Of a DNA stretch of 40,662 nt, positions 1 through 9,809 are shown piece after piece. This stretch comes from a bacterium (GTDB lineage Bacteria; UBP6; JAFGXH01), in the NCBI GenBank assembly GCA_016936735.1, contig JAFGXH010000018.1, forward strand, positions 1 through 40,662. Reading direction: 5' to 3'. Numbering within the stretch: position 1 is the stretch's first letter; every line of letters begins with the position of its first letter. The notes below the pieces were generated by a model. It searched no databases and was not told the origin of the DNA. It was given only the letters and a program-made list of their open reading frames with translations. A program made the translations under genes and the position numbers.

Positions 1-7
1 TAATATC

Positions 8-52
8 TTCAAGTCCCTCTCCAAGTATTGGGGAGGGATTTAGGGTGGGGGT
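8..52. repeat. GC-rich intergenic repeat, copy 1 (ttcaagtccctctccaagtattggggagggatttagggtggggg)
   Basis: Read directly; near-identical to 161-205; ccctctcc/ggggaggg inverted arms and four G-runs. Confidence 0.85.
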
Positions 53-160
53 TCTTTTCAAATTTAAAAAAATAACTAAAACCGGTTTTTGCTAAATAGT
101 TACAAAAATTATTTTTTTTGTCCTCTTTTTAGTAAATAAATTTAAGACTTTATTTACTTA

Positions 161-205
161 TTCAAGTCCCTCTCCAAGTATTGGGGAGGGACTTAGGGTG
201 GGGGG
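161..205. repeat. GC-rich intergenic repeat, copy 2
   Basis: Read directly; near-identical to 8-52. Confidence 0.85.
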
Positions 206-240
206 ATTCTTTAAAAAAAATAAATCATTTAGAGAGATAT

Positions 241-927
241 TTACCTGATTACAGTATATCTCTTTTTCTCTTGTTGAAGAAGTTTATGATATTTATCAAC
301 ATCATCATTTAAACCAACAACAAAAAAGATATCATCATCATTTATAATTCGATTTGCATCAAGTTGGAAAATAAGTTTTCCATCCCTTTTTATTGCAATA
401 ATTGACATTTTAAATTTTGCTCTAAAATCAAGCTCTTTTAGAGTCTTTCCACCCATTTTTGAGAGTGGTGGAACCTCAATAAGACTATATTCATCTGAAA
501 TAGGGAGATAATCAAGAAGATTAACATGACTAATCTGTTTTGAAAATCTCTCTGCAACATCTTTTTCAGGAAATAGAATATTCTGAATTCCAAGCATTTT
601 CAGAATTCTAAAATGTTGGTCATTTATTGCTTTAACAAAAAGAGAGCTAGTTCGATTCTCTTTAAAATAGAGAGCAGCCATAATACTTGACTCTATAGTT
701 CCAAGTGCAATAATAACATGGTCTACATCTTTAGGAATTGCAGAGGATAATACCTGCTCATTTCTTGCATCCCCAATTATTGCTTGAGAAACATAAATTT
801 TAATTCGGTTGATTTTAACTTCATCATTATCAAGAGCAATAACATCAATTTTTTGTTCAGATAGTGAGACAGCTAAATGATAACCAAACTCACCAAGACC
901 TATAACAGCACAAATCTTTTTTTTCAT
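241..927 (-). CDS. ktrA: TrkA/KtrA-family potassium uptake regulatory protein (RCK_N + RCK_C)
   Basis: GLGEFGYHLAVSLSEQKIDVIALDND Rossmann motif and C-terminal TrkA_C-like region; adjacent to the KtrB/TrkH gene. Confidence 0.9.
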   Translation of the reverse strand: MKKKICAVIGLGEFGYHLAVSLSEQKIDVIALDNDEVKINRIKIYVSQAIIGDARNEQVLSSAIPKDVDHVIIALGTIESSIMAALYFKENRTSSLFVKAINDQHFRILKMLGIQNILFPEKDVAERFSKQISHVNLLDYLPISDEYSLIEVPPLSKMGGKTLKELDFRAKFKMSIIAIKRDGKLIFQLDANRIINDDDIFFVVGLNDDVDKYHKLLQQEKKRYTVIR

Positions 928-930
928 ACT

Positions 931-2340
931 TTACCCAATTAATATTTTCTCCTCTGCATACTCAAATTGAGTATTTTTACTTTTAATAAATGTATAAAAT
1001 AGTGTTACAACACCCAATCTTCCAAGAAACATAAGAAAAATAACAACAACTTTAGAGCTAAAAATCAGTTTTGTTGTAAGTCCAACACTTAAACCAACTG
1101 TTCCTAATGCAGAAACTGTTTCAAACATTATTGATATTAATGGTTCATTTTCATGAATTGCAGAGAGTGTTAGCATACCTATAAAAGAGGCAAAAATATA
1201 TAACATAAAAATAACTAAAGATTGATAAACAATCCCTTTAGGTATTTTTCTTTTAAATATAGATATTCCCTCAAACTCATTTTTAATCATGAATATTATC
1301 AAAAAAAGAACTGTAAATGTTGTTGTTTTTATTCCTCCAGCAGTTGAACCAGGAGAACCACCAATAAACATTAATAACATCATTACCATTAGTGATTCAT
1401 GTGAAAATGTTGATAAATCAACAGTATTAAATCCAGCAGTTCTTGTTGTTATTGATTGAAATATAGCCTCTAAAAAAGAGATATCCTCTTTTTCATAAAG
1501 AGAGAATGTTCCAATAATAATTAGTAAAAATGATGAAATTAAAACAATTTTAACATGAATAGAGAAAAGTGAGTAGTATCTTTTTTTCTTTCTAAAAATA
1601 GTAGTTTTAATAGAATCAAATATCTCAAAAACAACAAAAAAACCTATTCCACCCATAATAATTAAAAATGATGTTATTATATTTACTGAAATAGAATCAG
1701 AATATCTTATTAAACTATCTGGATATAGTGAAAAACCTGCATTACAAAAGGCAGATATTGAGTGGAACATTGCTGAAAATATTTTGTGAAAAGATATTTT
1801 CTCCTCAAAATATATTAAAAAACCAATAAAACCAACTCCTTCAATAACAAAGGTGAATTTTATTATAAATGCTAAAAAATCTCTAAGAGAGAAGTCTGGA
1901 GTTCTTTGTAAAAAGGAGTATTCAATTGTGCTTCTGCTTGATAGTGATAAATTTTGTTTAACACTCCATAATAAAACACCAACAAATGTCATTAATCCAA
2001 GTCCACCAAATTGAATAAGAATCATTAATATAGTTTGACCAAATATTGTGAATGTTGAACCAACATCAATAGTACTTAATCCTGTTACACATACTGCAGA
2101 TGTTGATGTAAATAGGGCATCAATCCAACTAATTCCATTTTTTGTAGAGAAGGGGAGTTTAAATAGAAACATTCCTCCAAAAATAAGTGCAAGAAAAGAG
2201 AATGTTAATATTTGAGACTCTTCAAGTTTTTTAATTCTAAAATTTTTGATTTTTAGTAAAAATTTAGAATTACTAATCAGATTAAGGAGGTTTCTGTTTT
2301 TTATAAACTCCTGTTTTGATTTATATTTGAATATTTTCAT
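931..2340 (-). CDS. ktrB: TrkH/KtrB-family potassium transporter membrane subunit
   Basis: Multi-TM protein with selectivity-loop motifs TSTSAVCVTGLSTID, SISAFCNAGFSL, SITTRTAGFNTVD and ETVSALGTVGLSVGLT. Confidence 0.93.
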   Translation of the reverse strand: MKIFKYKSKQEFIKNRNLLNLISNSKFLLKIKNFRIKKLEESQILTFSFLALIFGGMFLFKLPFSTKNGISWIDALFTSTSAVCVTGLSTIDVGSTFTIFGQTILMILIQFGGLGLMTFVGVLLWSVKQNLSLSSRSTIEYSFLQRTPDFSLRDFLAFIIKFTFVIEGVGFIGFLIYFEEKISFHKIFSAMFHSISAFCNAGFSLYPDSLIRYSDSISVNIITSFLIIMGGIGFFVVFEIFDSIKTTIFRKKKRYYSLFSIHVKIVLISSFLLIIIGTFSLYEKEDISFLEAIFQSITTRTAGFNTVDLSTFSHESLMVMMLLMFIGGSPGSTAGGIKTTTFTVLFLIIFMIKNEFEGISIFKRKIPKGIVYQSLVIFMLYIFASFIGMLTLSAIHENEPLISIMFETVSALGTVGLSVGLTTKLIFSSKVVVIFLMFLGRLGVVTLFYTFIKSKNTQFEYAEEKILIG

Positions 2341-2350
2341 AAAATAGAGG

Positions 2351-4429
2351 CTATTTTAATCTTTTTTTAGCTTTTTCAGCTGTTGGATCAGAGGCAGGAA
2401 TCATTGAAACAACCACTTTATATATTTTTTTTGCTGCATCAGGATCTCTTGCTTCTCTCATATAGGCATCTAAAAACATATCTTTTGCTTTTTTGCTTAA
2501 TAATCCAAGAACTTTTTTATTTAAATCATTTGATGGATTAAGAGTTGCTCCTTTTGATGCAAATTTATATGCTTCGGGATAATTTTTCTCTCCAAAAAGG
2601 GTCTGAGCACGAATTCCATAAAGAACAGAAAGATCTTTTCCAATCTCTCCTGAAAGTTGGCCACCTATTTTTCCATCAATAGATAATGCTTTATTCAGTG
2701 TTGGAATCCCTTTAGATGTATCTTTTAGTTTTATCAGCTTACTTCCTTGATCTAACAACTGTTTTACATCTCTTATATTTTTTGCATACTCTAAAGCCTC
2801 TGCAGATGATATTTTTTGAAAAAATGCAACAGCTTCATCAAAACGTTTACTTCCATAAAGTTTTAATCCCTCTGTATATTTATTTTTTCCAGAAGATTTA
2901 TTTGTAGTGGTTTTTTTGTATTTATTTGGGTCAAATTTGTTTGTATCTGTCTGTTTTGTTGTTTTTTTTGAGTCTTTTTCTGCATTAATAAGTTTTTCAT
3001 CTATTTGAGTCTGTAATGCAATTGCATCCTCAAAATCTGGATTTGCCTCTAATAGTTCAGATACCATAGTTTTTGCTGTATCATAATTCTCTTCATCAAA
3101 ATTTTTCTGAATTATTCCAAGCTGATATGCTCTAAATTTTTTATTAGCAATTTTAATATTATCTTGTGCTTGAGCATAATATACACTTGTTTCTGGCACT
3201 TTTTGAAGTTTTAATAAAGCTGATTTAAAATCCTCATTAATTAAATCTTTTTCTGCACCTTGAACATAATCGTAATTTTCTCCCTCACCTTTTGCAGCCT
3301 TTTTATAGTTTTCTGCCTCTTTAAATTCAGGTTTTAATTTCAAAGCATTATCAAAATTATCAATTGCAGAGTTCCACTCTTTATTTTTGTAAGCAGCTAA
3401 ACCTTTATTAAAAAAGACCTGAATCTGTTTCTCTTTTTTTAAAAACTCCATTTTTTTCTGTTCTGCAAGTTTTCTTTGGTATTCAGCTTTATTTTTATTC
3501 ATAATAAAAACAACAATACCAACAAGTAGTAAAATACCTGCAACAGCAGAGATAAGAATTATTTTTTTTGTTTTAGGGTCTGTTCCAGAATATTTTCCAC
3601 CTCTTACAACAACAGAGTCTGATGTATCAGAATCATAATGTTCAACAGACATATCAATAAACTGAATTTTTAAACCACCAACACTAATAATGTCACCAGA
3701 TTTTAAAAGTTTAGCAGGAACTTTTTTCCCATTTACTTTAATTCCATTCCCACTATTTAAATCAACAACTTTAAATCCATTTGGTGTTTTATCAAAGCGA
3801 CAATGATTTCTGGAGATTGTATTGTTAGGAATTACAATATCATTATTTTCTGTTCTTCCAAGTGTTGAAGAGTCCTGTTTGATTGAGAACTCCTCTAAAT
3901 TACCCCCCTCTACAATTTTAAGGCGAGCTAATTCAACAACAATATTTGAAGTTCCAGCAATATCACCTGAATTTATCTGATCAAGAGATAATATTTGGGT
4001 TTTATCAGAACTTGGTTCTTCATCTTCATCCTCTTCATAAGATGTTTGAGAAACCTGATCAAGAGAGGCAATCATAGTTTTCTCTGGAGAGGGTGAACTA
4101 TCTTTCTTTCGTCTTCTACCTCCAGAAGCATCCTCTTCTGATGTATTGGTTTTTGCTTTAGAGTCTTTTGTCACTTTTGATAATTTCTGTTTAATAGATG
4201 AGTCCTCTTCAAATAGATCATCATCATCAATACTATTTAATCCATCAAAATCATCAAAATCATCATCTTTAGCAGAATCTAAAGAGTCAAAATCATCAAA
4301 ATCATCATCAAGCTCATCTTCAACAGGTTTAGTTGCATTTTTTTTATTCTGTTTCTCTTTCTCTTCCATCTCTCGATTAAATGCCTCTAAATCAAAATCG
4401 GCTATTGTTTTATCTGAGTCATAGGGCAT
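2351..4429 (-). CDS. FHA-domain protein with acidic N-terminus, one TM helix and TPR repeats
   Basis: FHA motif STLGRTENNDIVIPNNTISRNHCRF...NSGNGIKVNG; TM ILISAVAGILLLVGIVVFIM; TPR-like AYKNKEWNSAIDNFDNALKLKPEFKEA. Confidence 0.85.
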   Translation of the reverse strand: MPYDSDKTIADFDLEAFNREMEEKEKQNKKNATKPVEDELDDDFDDFDSLDSAKDDDFDDFDGLNSIDDDDLFEEDSSIKQKLSKVTKDSKAKTNTSEEDASGGRRRKKDSSPSPEKTMIASLDQVSQTSYEEDEDEEPSSDKTQILSLDQINSGDIAGTSNIVVELARLKIVEGGNLEEFSIKQDSSTLGRTENNDIVIPNNTISRNHCRFDKTPNGFKVVDLNSGNGIKVNGKKVPAKLLKSGDIISVGGLKIQFIDMSVEHYDSDTSDSVVVRGGKYSGTDPKTKKIILISAVAGILLLVGIVVFIMNKNKAEYQRKLAEQKKMEFLKKEKQIQVFFNKGLAAYKNKEWNSAIDNFDNALKLKPEFKEAENYKKAAKGEGENYDYVQGAEKDLINEDFKSALLKLQKVPETSVYYAQAQDNIKIANKKFRAYQLGIIQKNFDEENYDTAKTMVSELLEANPDFEDAIALQTQIDEKLINAEKDSKKTTKQTDTNKFDPNKYKKTTTNKSSGKNKYTEGLKLYGSKRFDEAVAFFQKISSAEALEYAKNIRDVKQLLDQGSKLIKLKDTSKGIPTLNKALSIDGKIGGQLSGEIGKDLSVLYGIRAQTLFGEKNYPEAYKFASKGATLNPSNDLNKKVLGLLSKKAKDMFLDAYMREARDPDAAKKIYKVVVSMIPASDPTAEKAKKRLK

Positions 4430-4481
4430 ATTAAATCCTCCTTATCTCTTTTATAACTCTCTTTTTGAGAAATTTTATAAT

Positions 4482-5879
4482 CTATTTGCGTTTAACTTTA
4501 CCCGAAAGAAAGTTTAAAAACTTTGAAGCATGAATATATCTACTATCTGCATCATCAGGAATCTCTTCTAAAATTCTAAAAACATGCTCTTCTGCTTTTG
4601 CATAGTTTCCAAAATCAATCTCTCTTTTTGCCATATATATAGCATCTTTATAAATTGCCCATAACTCTTGTTGAATCATTTTCATTTTCTCATGTGCATC
4701 ATTAAAAAAATCTGGTTTATTTTGCATTAGCTCCATAAAATATATTGATTTCTCATAGTAGGTTATTGCTTTAAAAAGATTTCCCCTATAGATTTTTTTC
4801 TGATTAAAGAATTTTTCAGCTAACTGATAGTTCTCTTTTGCCTGTTGAAGATCTGGTTTTGGTAGAATTCTAACATCCAATTTTGTTAACATTATACCCC
4901 AACGCTCATTTTTCTTATCAGAACCAAGATTTCTTGTGTTTATAAACTCAAGTAGATTATCATTTGCTTTAAGAGTTTCAATTGGAATTGATAGTTTTTG
5001 AGATGCCTTATTTGTTTCATTTGTTGTAAGTGGAACTTTACCAATCTCAACATCATTCACTTTAATAATAACCTCATCAAGATATTCAATACTAACAACT
5101 GTATAGTAGAGCTCTATTTTTGTTCCCTCTTCATAATTAAAGGAGAATCGTGCTTTTATTGGATGGCTAAAATCTTTTGCTCCTTTTGAAGATTTAAAGT
5201 TCCCATAAAGTTTTTTCATTGATTTCTCTAATGGGTATACTTTTTCAGAATCATCTGATGGACCAAATAATCCACCTCCATCATCATTGTTGTTTGATTT
5301 AGAAAAAACAACAAATAACATAATAATCAACACTAGTGGTATAATAGTAAAAGTAAGTTTCTTCCCTATTGGAAGCTCCATATATTTATCTTTTGCATCA
5401 AGATAAAAGTCTGGGTCAGTAAGCTTTGAAACGAAAGAGGTTTTTCTTTTCACCTTTCTAACATTTGTATCATCCTCCATATCATCTAAATCATCTAATG
5501 ATTGATGAATATTTGTTGATTCCTCCATAGGAACTACTGGAGCTGATTTAACCTGTTGTTTTGGTTGTGGTTTTGACGCACCAAAGCTAATTGTCACAAC
5601 AATTCTAGATGCTCCAAGAAAAATTGTATCACCTGTTTTTAGCTCTATATCTGGTTTTACTTTAGTTGTATTAACAAAAGTTCCATTTGTACTATCAAAA
5701 TCTTCTAAAACATATGTGTTATCTTCAAGATAGATACCACAATGTTCTCCAGATATACCAGGATCTTTAATGGTTATTTCACAATCATCCTGTCTACCAA
5801 TAATAATCTCTTTTTCTCTTTCAAAAGCTAATTTTTTCCCTTTCAAAGGACCTGTTACAAATTGTAAAGAAATTGCCAT
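4482..5879 (-). CDS. FHA-domain membrane-anchored protein with C-terminal TPR-like region
   Basis: FHA motif IIIGRQDDCEITIKDPGISGEHCGIY...DSTNGTFVN; TM LTFTIIPLVLIIMLFVVFS; helical C-terminus. Confidence 0.85.
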   Translation of the reverse strand: MAISLQFVTGPLKGKKLAFEREKEIIIGRQDDCEITIKDPGISGEHCGIYLEDNTYVLEDFDSTNGTFVNTTKVKPDIELKTGDTIFLGASRIVVTISFGASKPQPKQQVKSAPVVPMEESTNIHQSLDDLDDMEDDTNVRKVKRKTSFVSKLTDPDFYLDAKDKYMELPIGKKLTFTIIPLVLIIMLFVVFSKSNNNDDGGGLFGPSDDSEKVYPLEKSMKKLYGNFKSSKGAKDFSHPIKARFSFNYEEGTKIELYYTVVSIEYLDEVIIKVNDVEIGKVPLTTNETNKASQKLSIPIETLKANDNLLEFINTRNLGSDKKNERWGIMLTKLDVRILPKPDLQQAKENYQLAEKFFNQKKIYRGNLFKAITYYEKSIYFMELMQNKPDFFNDAHEKMKMIQQELWAIYKDAIYMAKREIDFGNYAKAEEHVFRILEEIPDDADSRYIHASKFLNFLSGKVKRK

Positions 5880-5901
5880 AGGTAATATCCTCTAAAACTG
5901 T

Positions 5902-6762
5902 TTAAGATATAAATTTATAAATAATTGGACCAAATAACACCATGAAAATTGTTGGGAAAATACAGGCAACTAGAGGGAAAAGCATTTTTACAGGAGCCTC
6001 ATTTGCCAGTTTTTCTGCTTTTTGAGTTCTCTCAATTCTCATTTGACTTGATTGAATCCTAAGTATTTTTCCTAAACTCGTTCCCATTCTATCTGCTTGG
6101 ACCAAAGAGCGTATAAAATTGCTGAGAGGAGCTAAATTAACTCTCTCCATCATATTTTTGAGAGCAATCTCTCTTGTCTTTCCCATCTTCATTTCACTCA
6201 TTAGAATAGAAAACTCTTCTCTTAGTGGTCCAGGACGTCCTTTTTCTACAACCATTCCAACTGCAGCTGAGAAATCTAATCCAGCCTCAACACTAAGTGT
6301 TAAAAGGTCTATTGCATATGGAAGCTCTCTAGTTATAAAATGATGTCTTTTTTTTACTTGGTCATTAAGCCACATTTTAGGCATGAAGAATGTTAGGGCA
6401 CCCAATATTGCAAGAAAAGGACTTTTCTTTAGCATTAATAGGACTAAAAGTAGGAAAACTATACCAACTCCAGCACTTAATACCATCATTGCAAGAATAT
6501 CTTCAGGTTTTAATCCCTCTGGTTCACCAGCCATAACAAGTTTTTGACGAACAGAGAGTTCAAACTTTTCAGACATATACTTTCTGATTCTTACACCAAT
6601 TTTTTTTATTAAAAGCTCTCTAAAAACTCCCATTAAAGACTCATCTTTTCCTTTCATAGATTGAGCCTCTTCAAGAAATTTAGATGGAAATAGCCCTGCA
6701 AATATAAAATAGCCTGCTAAACCAGCTGTTAATGTTGCTATAATTGGAAAAAATTGTTCCAT
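5902..6762 (-). CDS. tadC: Tad/Flp pilus assembly membrane protein TadC (T2SSF domain)
   Basis: T2SSF-like LPYAIDLLTLSVEAGLDFSAAVGMVVEKGRPGPLREEF...ADRMGTSLGKILRIQSSQMRIERTQKAEKLANEAPVKMLFPLVACIFPTIF. Confidence 0.9.
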   Translation of the reverse strand: MEQFFPIIATLTAGLAGYFIFAGLFPSKFLEEAQSMKGKDESLMGVFRELLIKKIGVRIRKYMSEKFELSVRQKLVMAGEPEGLKPEDILAMMVLSAGVGIVFLLLVLLMLKKSPFLAILGALTFFMPKMWLNDQVKKRHHFITRELPYAIDLLTLSVEAGLDFSAAVGMVVEKGRPGPLREEFSILMSEMKMGKTREIALKNMMERVNLAPLSNFIRSLVQADRMGTSLGKILRIQSSQMRIERTQKAEKLANEAPVKMLFPLVACIFPTIFMVLFGPIIYKFIS

Positions 6763-6774
6763 AATTCAATCCTA

Positions 6775-7620
6775 TTAAACATCAATTGTAATAATTTTTT
6801 TAATAACAAATCCCCCTAAAACCTCCATTATCATGATAGCAACAATTAGTATTGTTCCAAACCAACTATCAAGAAAAGGTTCCATAAGGTCAGGCCTCAT
6901 TTGTGCTAAAACAATACCAAGACCAAGTGGAAGGAGAGCAACAATAATACCCTGTAACTTACCTTGAGATGTTAGAGATCTGATTTTACCCTCTAGTCTA
7001 AATCTTTCTCTGATTGTTGTTGAGATTGTATCATACATCTCAGACATATTACCACCCATTTGACGAGCAATATTTGTTGAAATAACAGTAAGATCAAGGT
7101 CTTCACTTTGAACTCTTTTTGCCATTGAAATTAGAGCCTCCTCTACAGGAACACCAAGTTTCATCTCTTTTAAAGCAAGTTCAAACTCTAATGCCAATGG
7201 TGCCTCAGACTCTTGTGCAATATTCTCCATTGCTTGTGGAAAACTTAATCCTGCTTTAAAAGCATTTGCCATTTGAACAAGTGAATCCACAAGTTGTCGA
7301 TTAAATTTTTCAAGTCTTTTAGCTTTAAATTTTTTCATAAGAAAAGATGGAAACCAAAATCCTACAGCAGAGAATATGATTCTAAATGTCCAACCTTCAA
7401 AAATCATAAAGGATAAGACAAATATAAAACCTGTAAGAGCAATATTTAAAAAGAATAGTTGACTTGGCGTTATATAGATAAACATTGTTTCAAAATCATT
7501 GGAGGCTTTTGAAAGGTATTTTTTTTGATACTCCTCTGCACTTTTATTTAAAATTTCAAACATTGAAACTGTTAAAAGCACAACAGAGAAAAATATTGTG
7601 ATAATTAAAATTATTCCCAT
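6775..7620 (-). CDS. tadB: Tad/Flp pilus assembly membrane protein TadB (T2SSF domain)
   Basis: T2SSF-like LVDSLVQMANAFKAGLSFPQAMENIAQESEAPLALEFELALKEMKLGVPVEEAL...STNIARQMGGNMSEMYDTISTTIRERFRLEGKIRSLTSQGKLQG. Confidence 0.9.
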   Translation of the reverse strand: MGIILIITIFFSVVLLTVSMFEILNKSAEEYQKKYLSKASNDFETMFIYITPSQLFFLNIALTGFIFVLSFMIFEGWTFRIIFSAVGFWFPSFLMKKFKAKRLEKFNRQLVDSLVQMANAFKAGLSFPQAMENIAQESEAPLALEFELALKEMKLGVPVEEALISMAKRVQSEDLDLTVISTNIARQMGGNMSEMYDTISTTIRERFRLEGKIRSLTSQGKLQGIIVALLPLGLGIVLAQMRPDLMEPFLDSWFGTILIVAIMIMEVLGGFVIKKIITIDV

Positions 7621-7638
7621 TTTATACCTTTAAATTTA

Positions 7639-8454
7639 TTATTTATTTTCACCACGAATAATTGTAATTTGTTTTATCATTTTTTGACGAATTACTGCCA
7701 TCTCCATCGCACGTTCACCAGTGAAAATTGTGTCCAATGTAACTTTTCCTTTTTCATCAAGCATACTTAAATCATCCTCATTTCTAAGTGTAAAATAGAG
7801 ACTTCCCATCTCTTGAGCTAAGATAAGAATCTCTGCCTCTTGAGGGAGAACATAAAGTGTGATAGTGGAGTAACTAATTTTTGTAGTTTTACCTTTTGTT
7901 GCTGTTTTAAAGTTTTCACCAGTATATTCACCTGTTGCAATAACAATAACATTTTCAAGAAGAGTCATTGCAATCTGTTGACGAGTATTTGGGTCTCTAA
8001 ACATACCAATAATATCAATATGATCATTTGGACGAATCCAATAGCCAACAGCAGATGTTTCTGATGCTCTAATTGATACTGCACGTCCCCCTTTCTGGAT
8101 AATTTTTGAAAGTCCCTCTGTTACATTAACCTTTTCTATATCATAATAGAATAAAGGGTCCCCTCTTTGAATATCTGTTATTACAGGTTGACCAACAATA
8201 AAACCTCTATCATTTGGTTTTATCATTCCATTTGTTATAAATTTCTTTGGCATTGGACGAATAGTTAGCATATCATTAGTTAATTTTTCACCAGCTTTAA
8301 CATCCTTAGAGACAACTAATACTTGTCCAAGCTCCCAACCCTTTTGATACTTTTCTTTCTCTTTTTTGATACTGAAATATGCAACAAGTGCAGCTATAAG
8401 TCCTAATACAATTCCAATTATAAGGGGAATTTTACCTTTCATAAAGAACCTCAA
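7639..8454 (-). CDS. cpaB: Flp pilus assembly protein CpaB (SAF domain)
   Basis: VVSKDVKAGEKLTNDMLTIRPMPKKFI SAF-like region and AVSIRASETSAVGYWIRPNDHIDIIGMF CpaB motif. Confidence 0.88.
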   Translation of the reverse strand: MRFFMKGKIPLIIGIVLGLIAALVAYFSIKKEKEKYQKGWELGQVLVVSKDVKAGEKLTNDMLTIRPMPKKFITNGMIKPNDRGFIVGQPVITDIQRGDPLFYYDIEKVNVTEGLSKIIQKGGRAVSIRASETSAVGYWIRPNDHIDIIGMFRDPNTRQQIAMTLLENVIVIATGEYTGENFKTATKGKTTKISYSTITLYVLPQEAEILILAQEMGSLYFTLRNEDDLSMLDEKGKVTLDTIFTGERAMEMAVIRQKMIKQITIIRGENK

Positions 8455-8641
8455 ACAAATAATCCTTTCTAATGATAGATAAAGTTTTTAAATAAGTCAA
8501 TCTTTTATTAATTTTTGTGTCATTTTTGTCACTTTTATATCTCTATATTCAAATAACTATTCCATTTTAAAATTTTAATTTTTAATATTGTAATTTATTA
8601 AAAATAGTATAAAATGTCTTATTGTTTTTTGGATTAGTAGT

Positions 8642-9490
8642 ATGGAGTTTAAATCATCAAAAAAAATATTATCAGAGGAGTCTTTAACACCAAAAAAAAG
8701 ATTTGGTCAACATTTTTTAACAGATAAAAATATTTTACAAAAAATATCAAACTCTATTGAGATTAATAAAGATGATATTGTAATAGAGTTTGGACCTGGA
8801 GCAGGTGCGTTAACTCAATATCTTATTGATAAAACAGATAATTTTTATGCTGTTGATTTTGATAAAGATATGGTAACTCTTTTTGAAAAAGAGTTTGTTC
8901 CAAGAGGTGGAACTATTTTTTGGGGAGATGCCTCAAAATTCTCTTTTAATGAGATTTATGAAAAACATAGAAAAGAGATTATTTTAGTTGGTAATCTTCC
9001 ATATAATGTGTCATCTCAAATTATTTTCAATGTTATGGAGCAGATAAATCAGGTGAAATCAGCTCTTTTTATGGTTCAAAAAGAGGTTGCACTTCGTTTA
9101 ACAGAGAAAAAAGATTCTAAAAACTATTCAATATTAACAGTTTTAACAGATTTACATTTTAAGAAAAAAATTCTTTTTGATGTTAAAAGAAACTGTTTTT
9201 TTCCACCACCAAATGTTGATTCATCCATTGTATATATGCAAAAAATAGATGAATTTAGTAAAATATTATGTGATGAAAAACTATTAAAATCTGTTGTTAA
9301 GGCTGCATTCTCACAAAGAAGAAAAAAAGTTAGAAATACTTTAAAAGAGTATTTAAAATATTTTTCTGAGAATGAGACTCCATTCTCTTCAGATTTAAGA
9401 GCTGAAGATATTGGTATTGATGAATATATTGAGTTTACTAACACTCTTTATCAAAAATTAAAAGATAGTAATAATGAAATTCCCTTATAA
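8642..9490 (+). CDS. rsmA: 16S rRNA (adenine(1518)-N6/adenine(1519)-N6)-dimethyltransferase
   Basis: KKRFGQHFLTDKNILQKI, VIEFGPGAGALTQYL, LVGNLPYNVSSQI and PPPNVDSSIV motifs. Confidence 0.96.
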   Translation: MEFKSSKKILSEESLTPKKRFGQHFLTDKNILQKISNSIEINKDDIVIEFGPGAGALTQYLIDKTDNFYAVDFDKDMVTLFEKEFVPRGGTIFWGDASKFSFNEIYEKHRKEIILVGNLPYNVSSQIIFNVMEQINQVKSALFMVQKEVALRLTEKKDSKNYSILTVLTDLHFKKKILFDVKRNCFFPPPNVDSSIVYMQKIDEFSKILCDEKLLKSVVKAAFSQRRKKVRNTLKEYLKYFSENETPFSSDLRAEDIGIDEYIEFTNTLYQKLKDSNNEIPL

Positions 9491-9634
9491 CTAAATTTTT
9501 TCAATAAATCCATTATATGTAAAAACAATATTTAGATTATATAAAACTTTTTTGATAAAAAATAAAATTATTTTCTTTAGTTATAAAATTATTTTTCCTA
9601 AGTTATGTAAGAATTATTATTTTTAGAGGAGGAG

Positions 9635-9706
9635 AGCGGCTGACGGGGCTTGAACCCGCGACCCCCAGCTTGGGAAGCTAGTGCTCTACCACTGAGCTAC
9701 AGCCGC
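9635..9706 (-). tRNA. tRNA-Gly (anticodon CCC, complement of 9672-9674)
   Basis: Reverse complement GCGGCTGTAGCTCAGTGGTAGAGCACTAGCTTCCCAAGCTGGGGGTCGCGGGTTCAAGCCCCGTCAGCCGCT folds into a cloverleaf; U73 discriminator; GGTTCAAGCCC T-arm. Confidence 0.95.
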
Positions 9707-9809
9707 ATAATGGAGTTATAACATAGTTCTAATTCTGAAATCAAGTCAATTATCTTTTAAAAAACAAAAAACTTGACACATTAATCATATTTATTTTAAT
9801 AATATCATA

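Noticed and set aside
4146-4424. 92-aa Ser-rich plus-strand ORF
   Set aside because: Antisense of the Asp/Ser-rich acidic N-terminus of the FHA/TPR gene; codon-shadow artefact
9124-9444. 106-aa minus-strand ORF antisense to rsmA
   Set aside because: Fully contained within rsmA, no coding signature
9595-9640. Mobile element insertion at the tRNA-Gly gene
   Set aside because: No integrase, attachment-site duplication or phage genes nearby; tRNA intact
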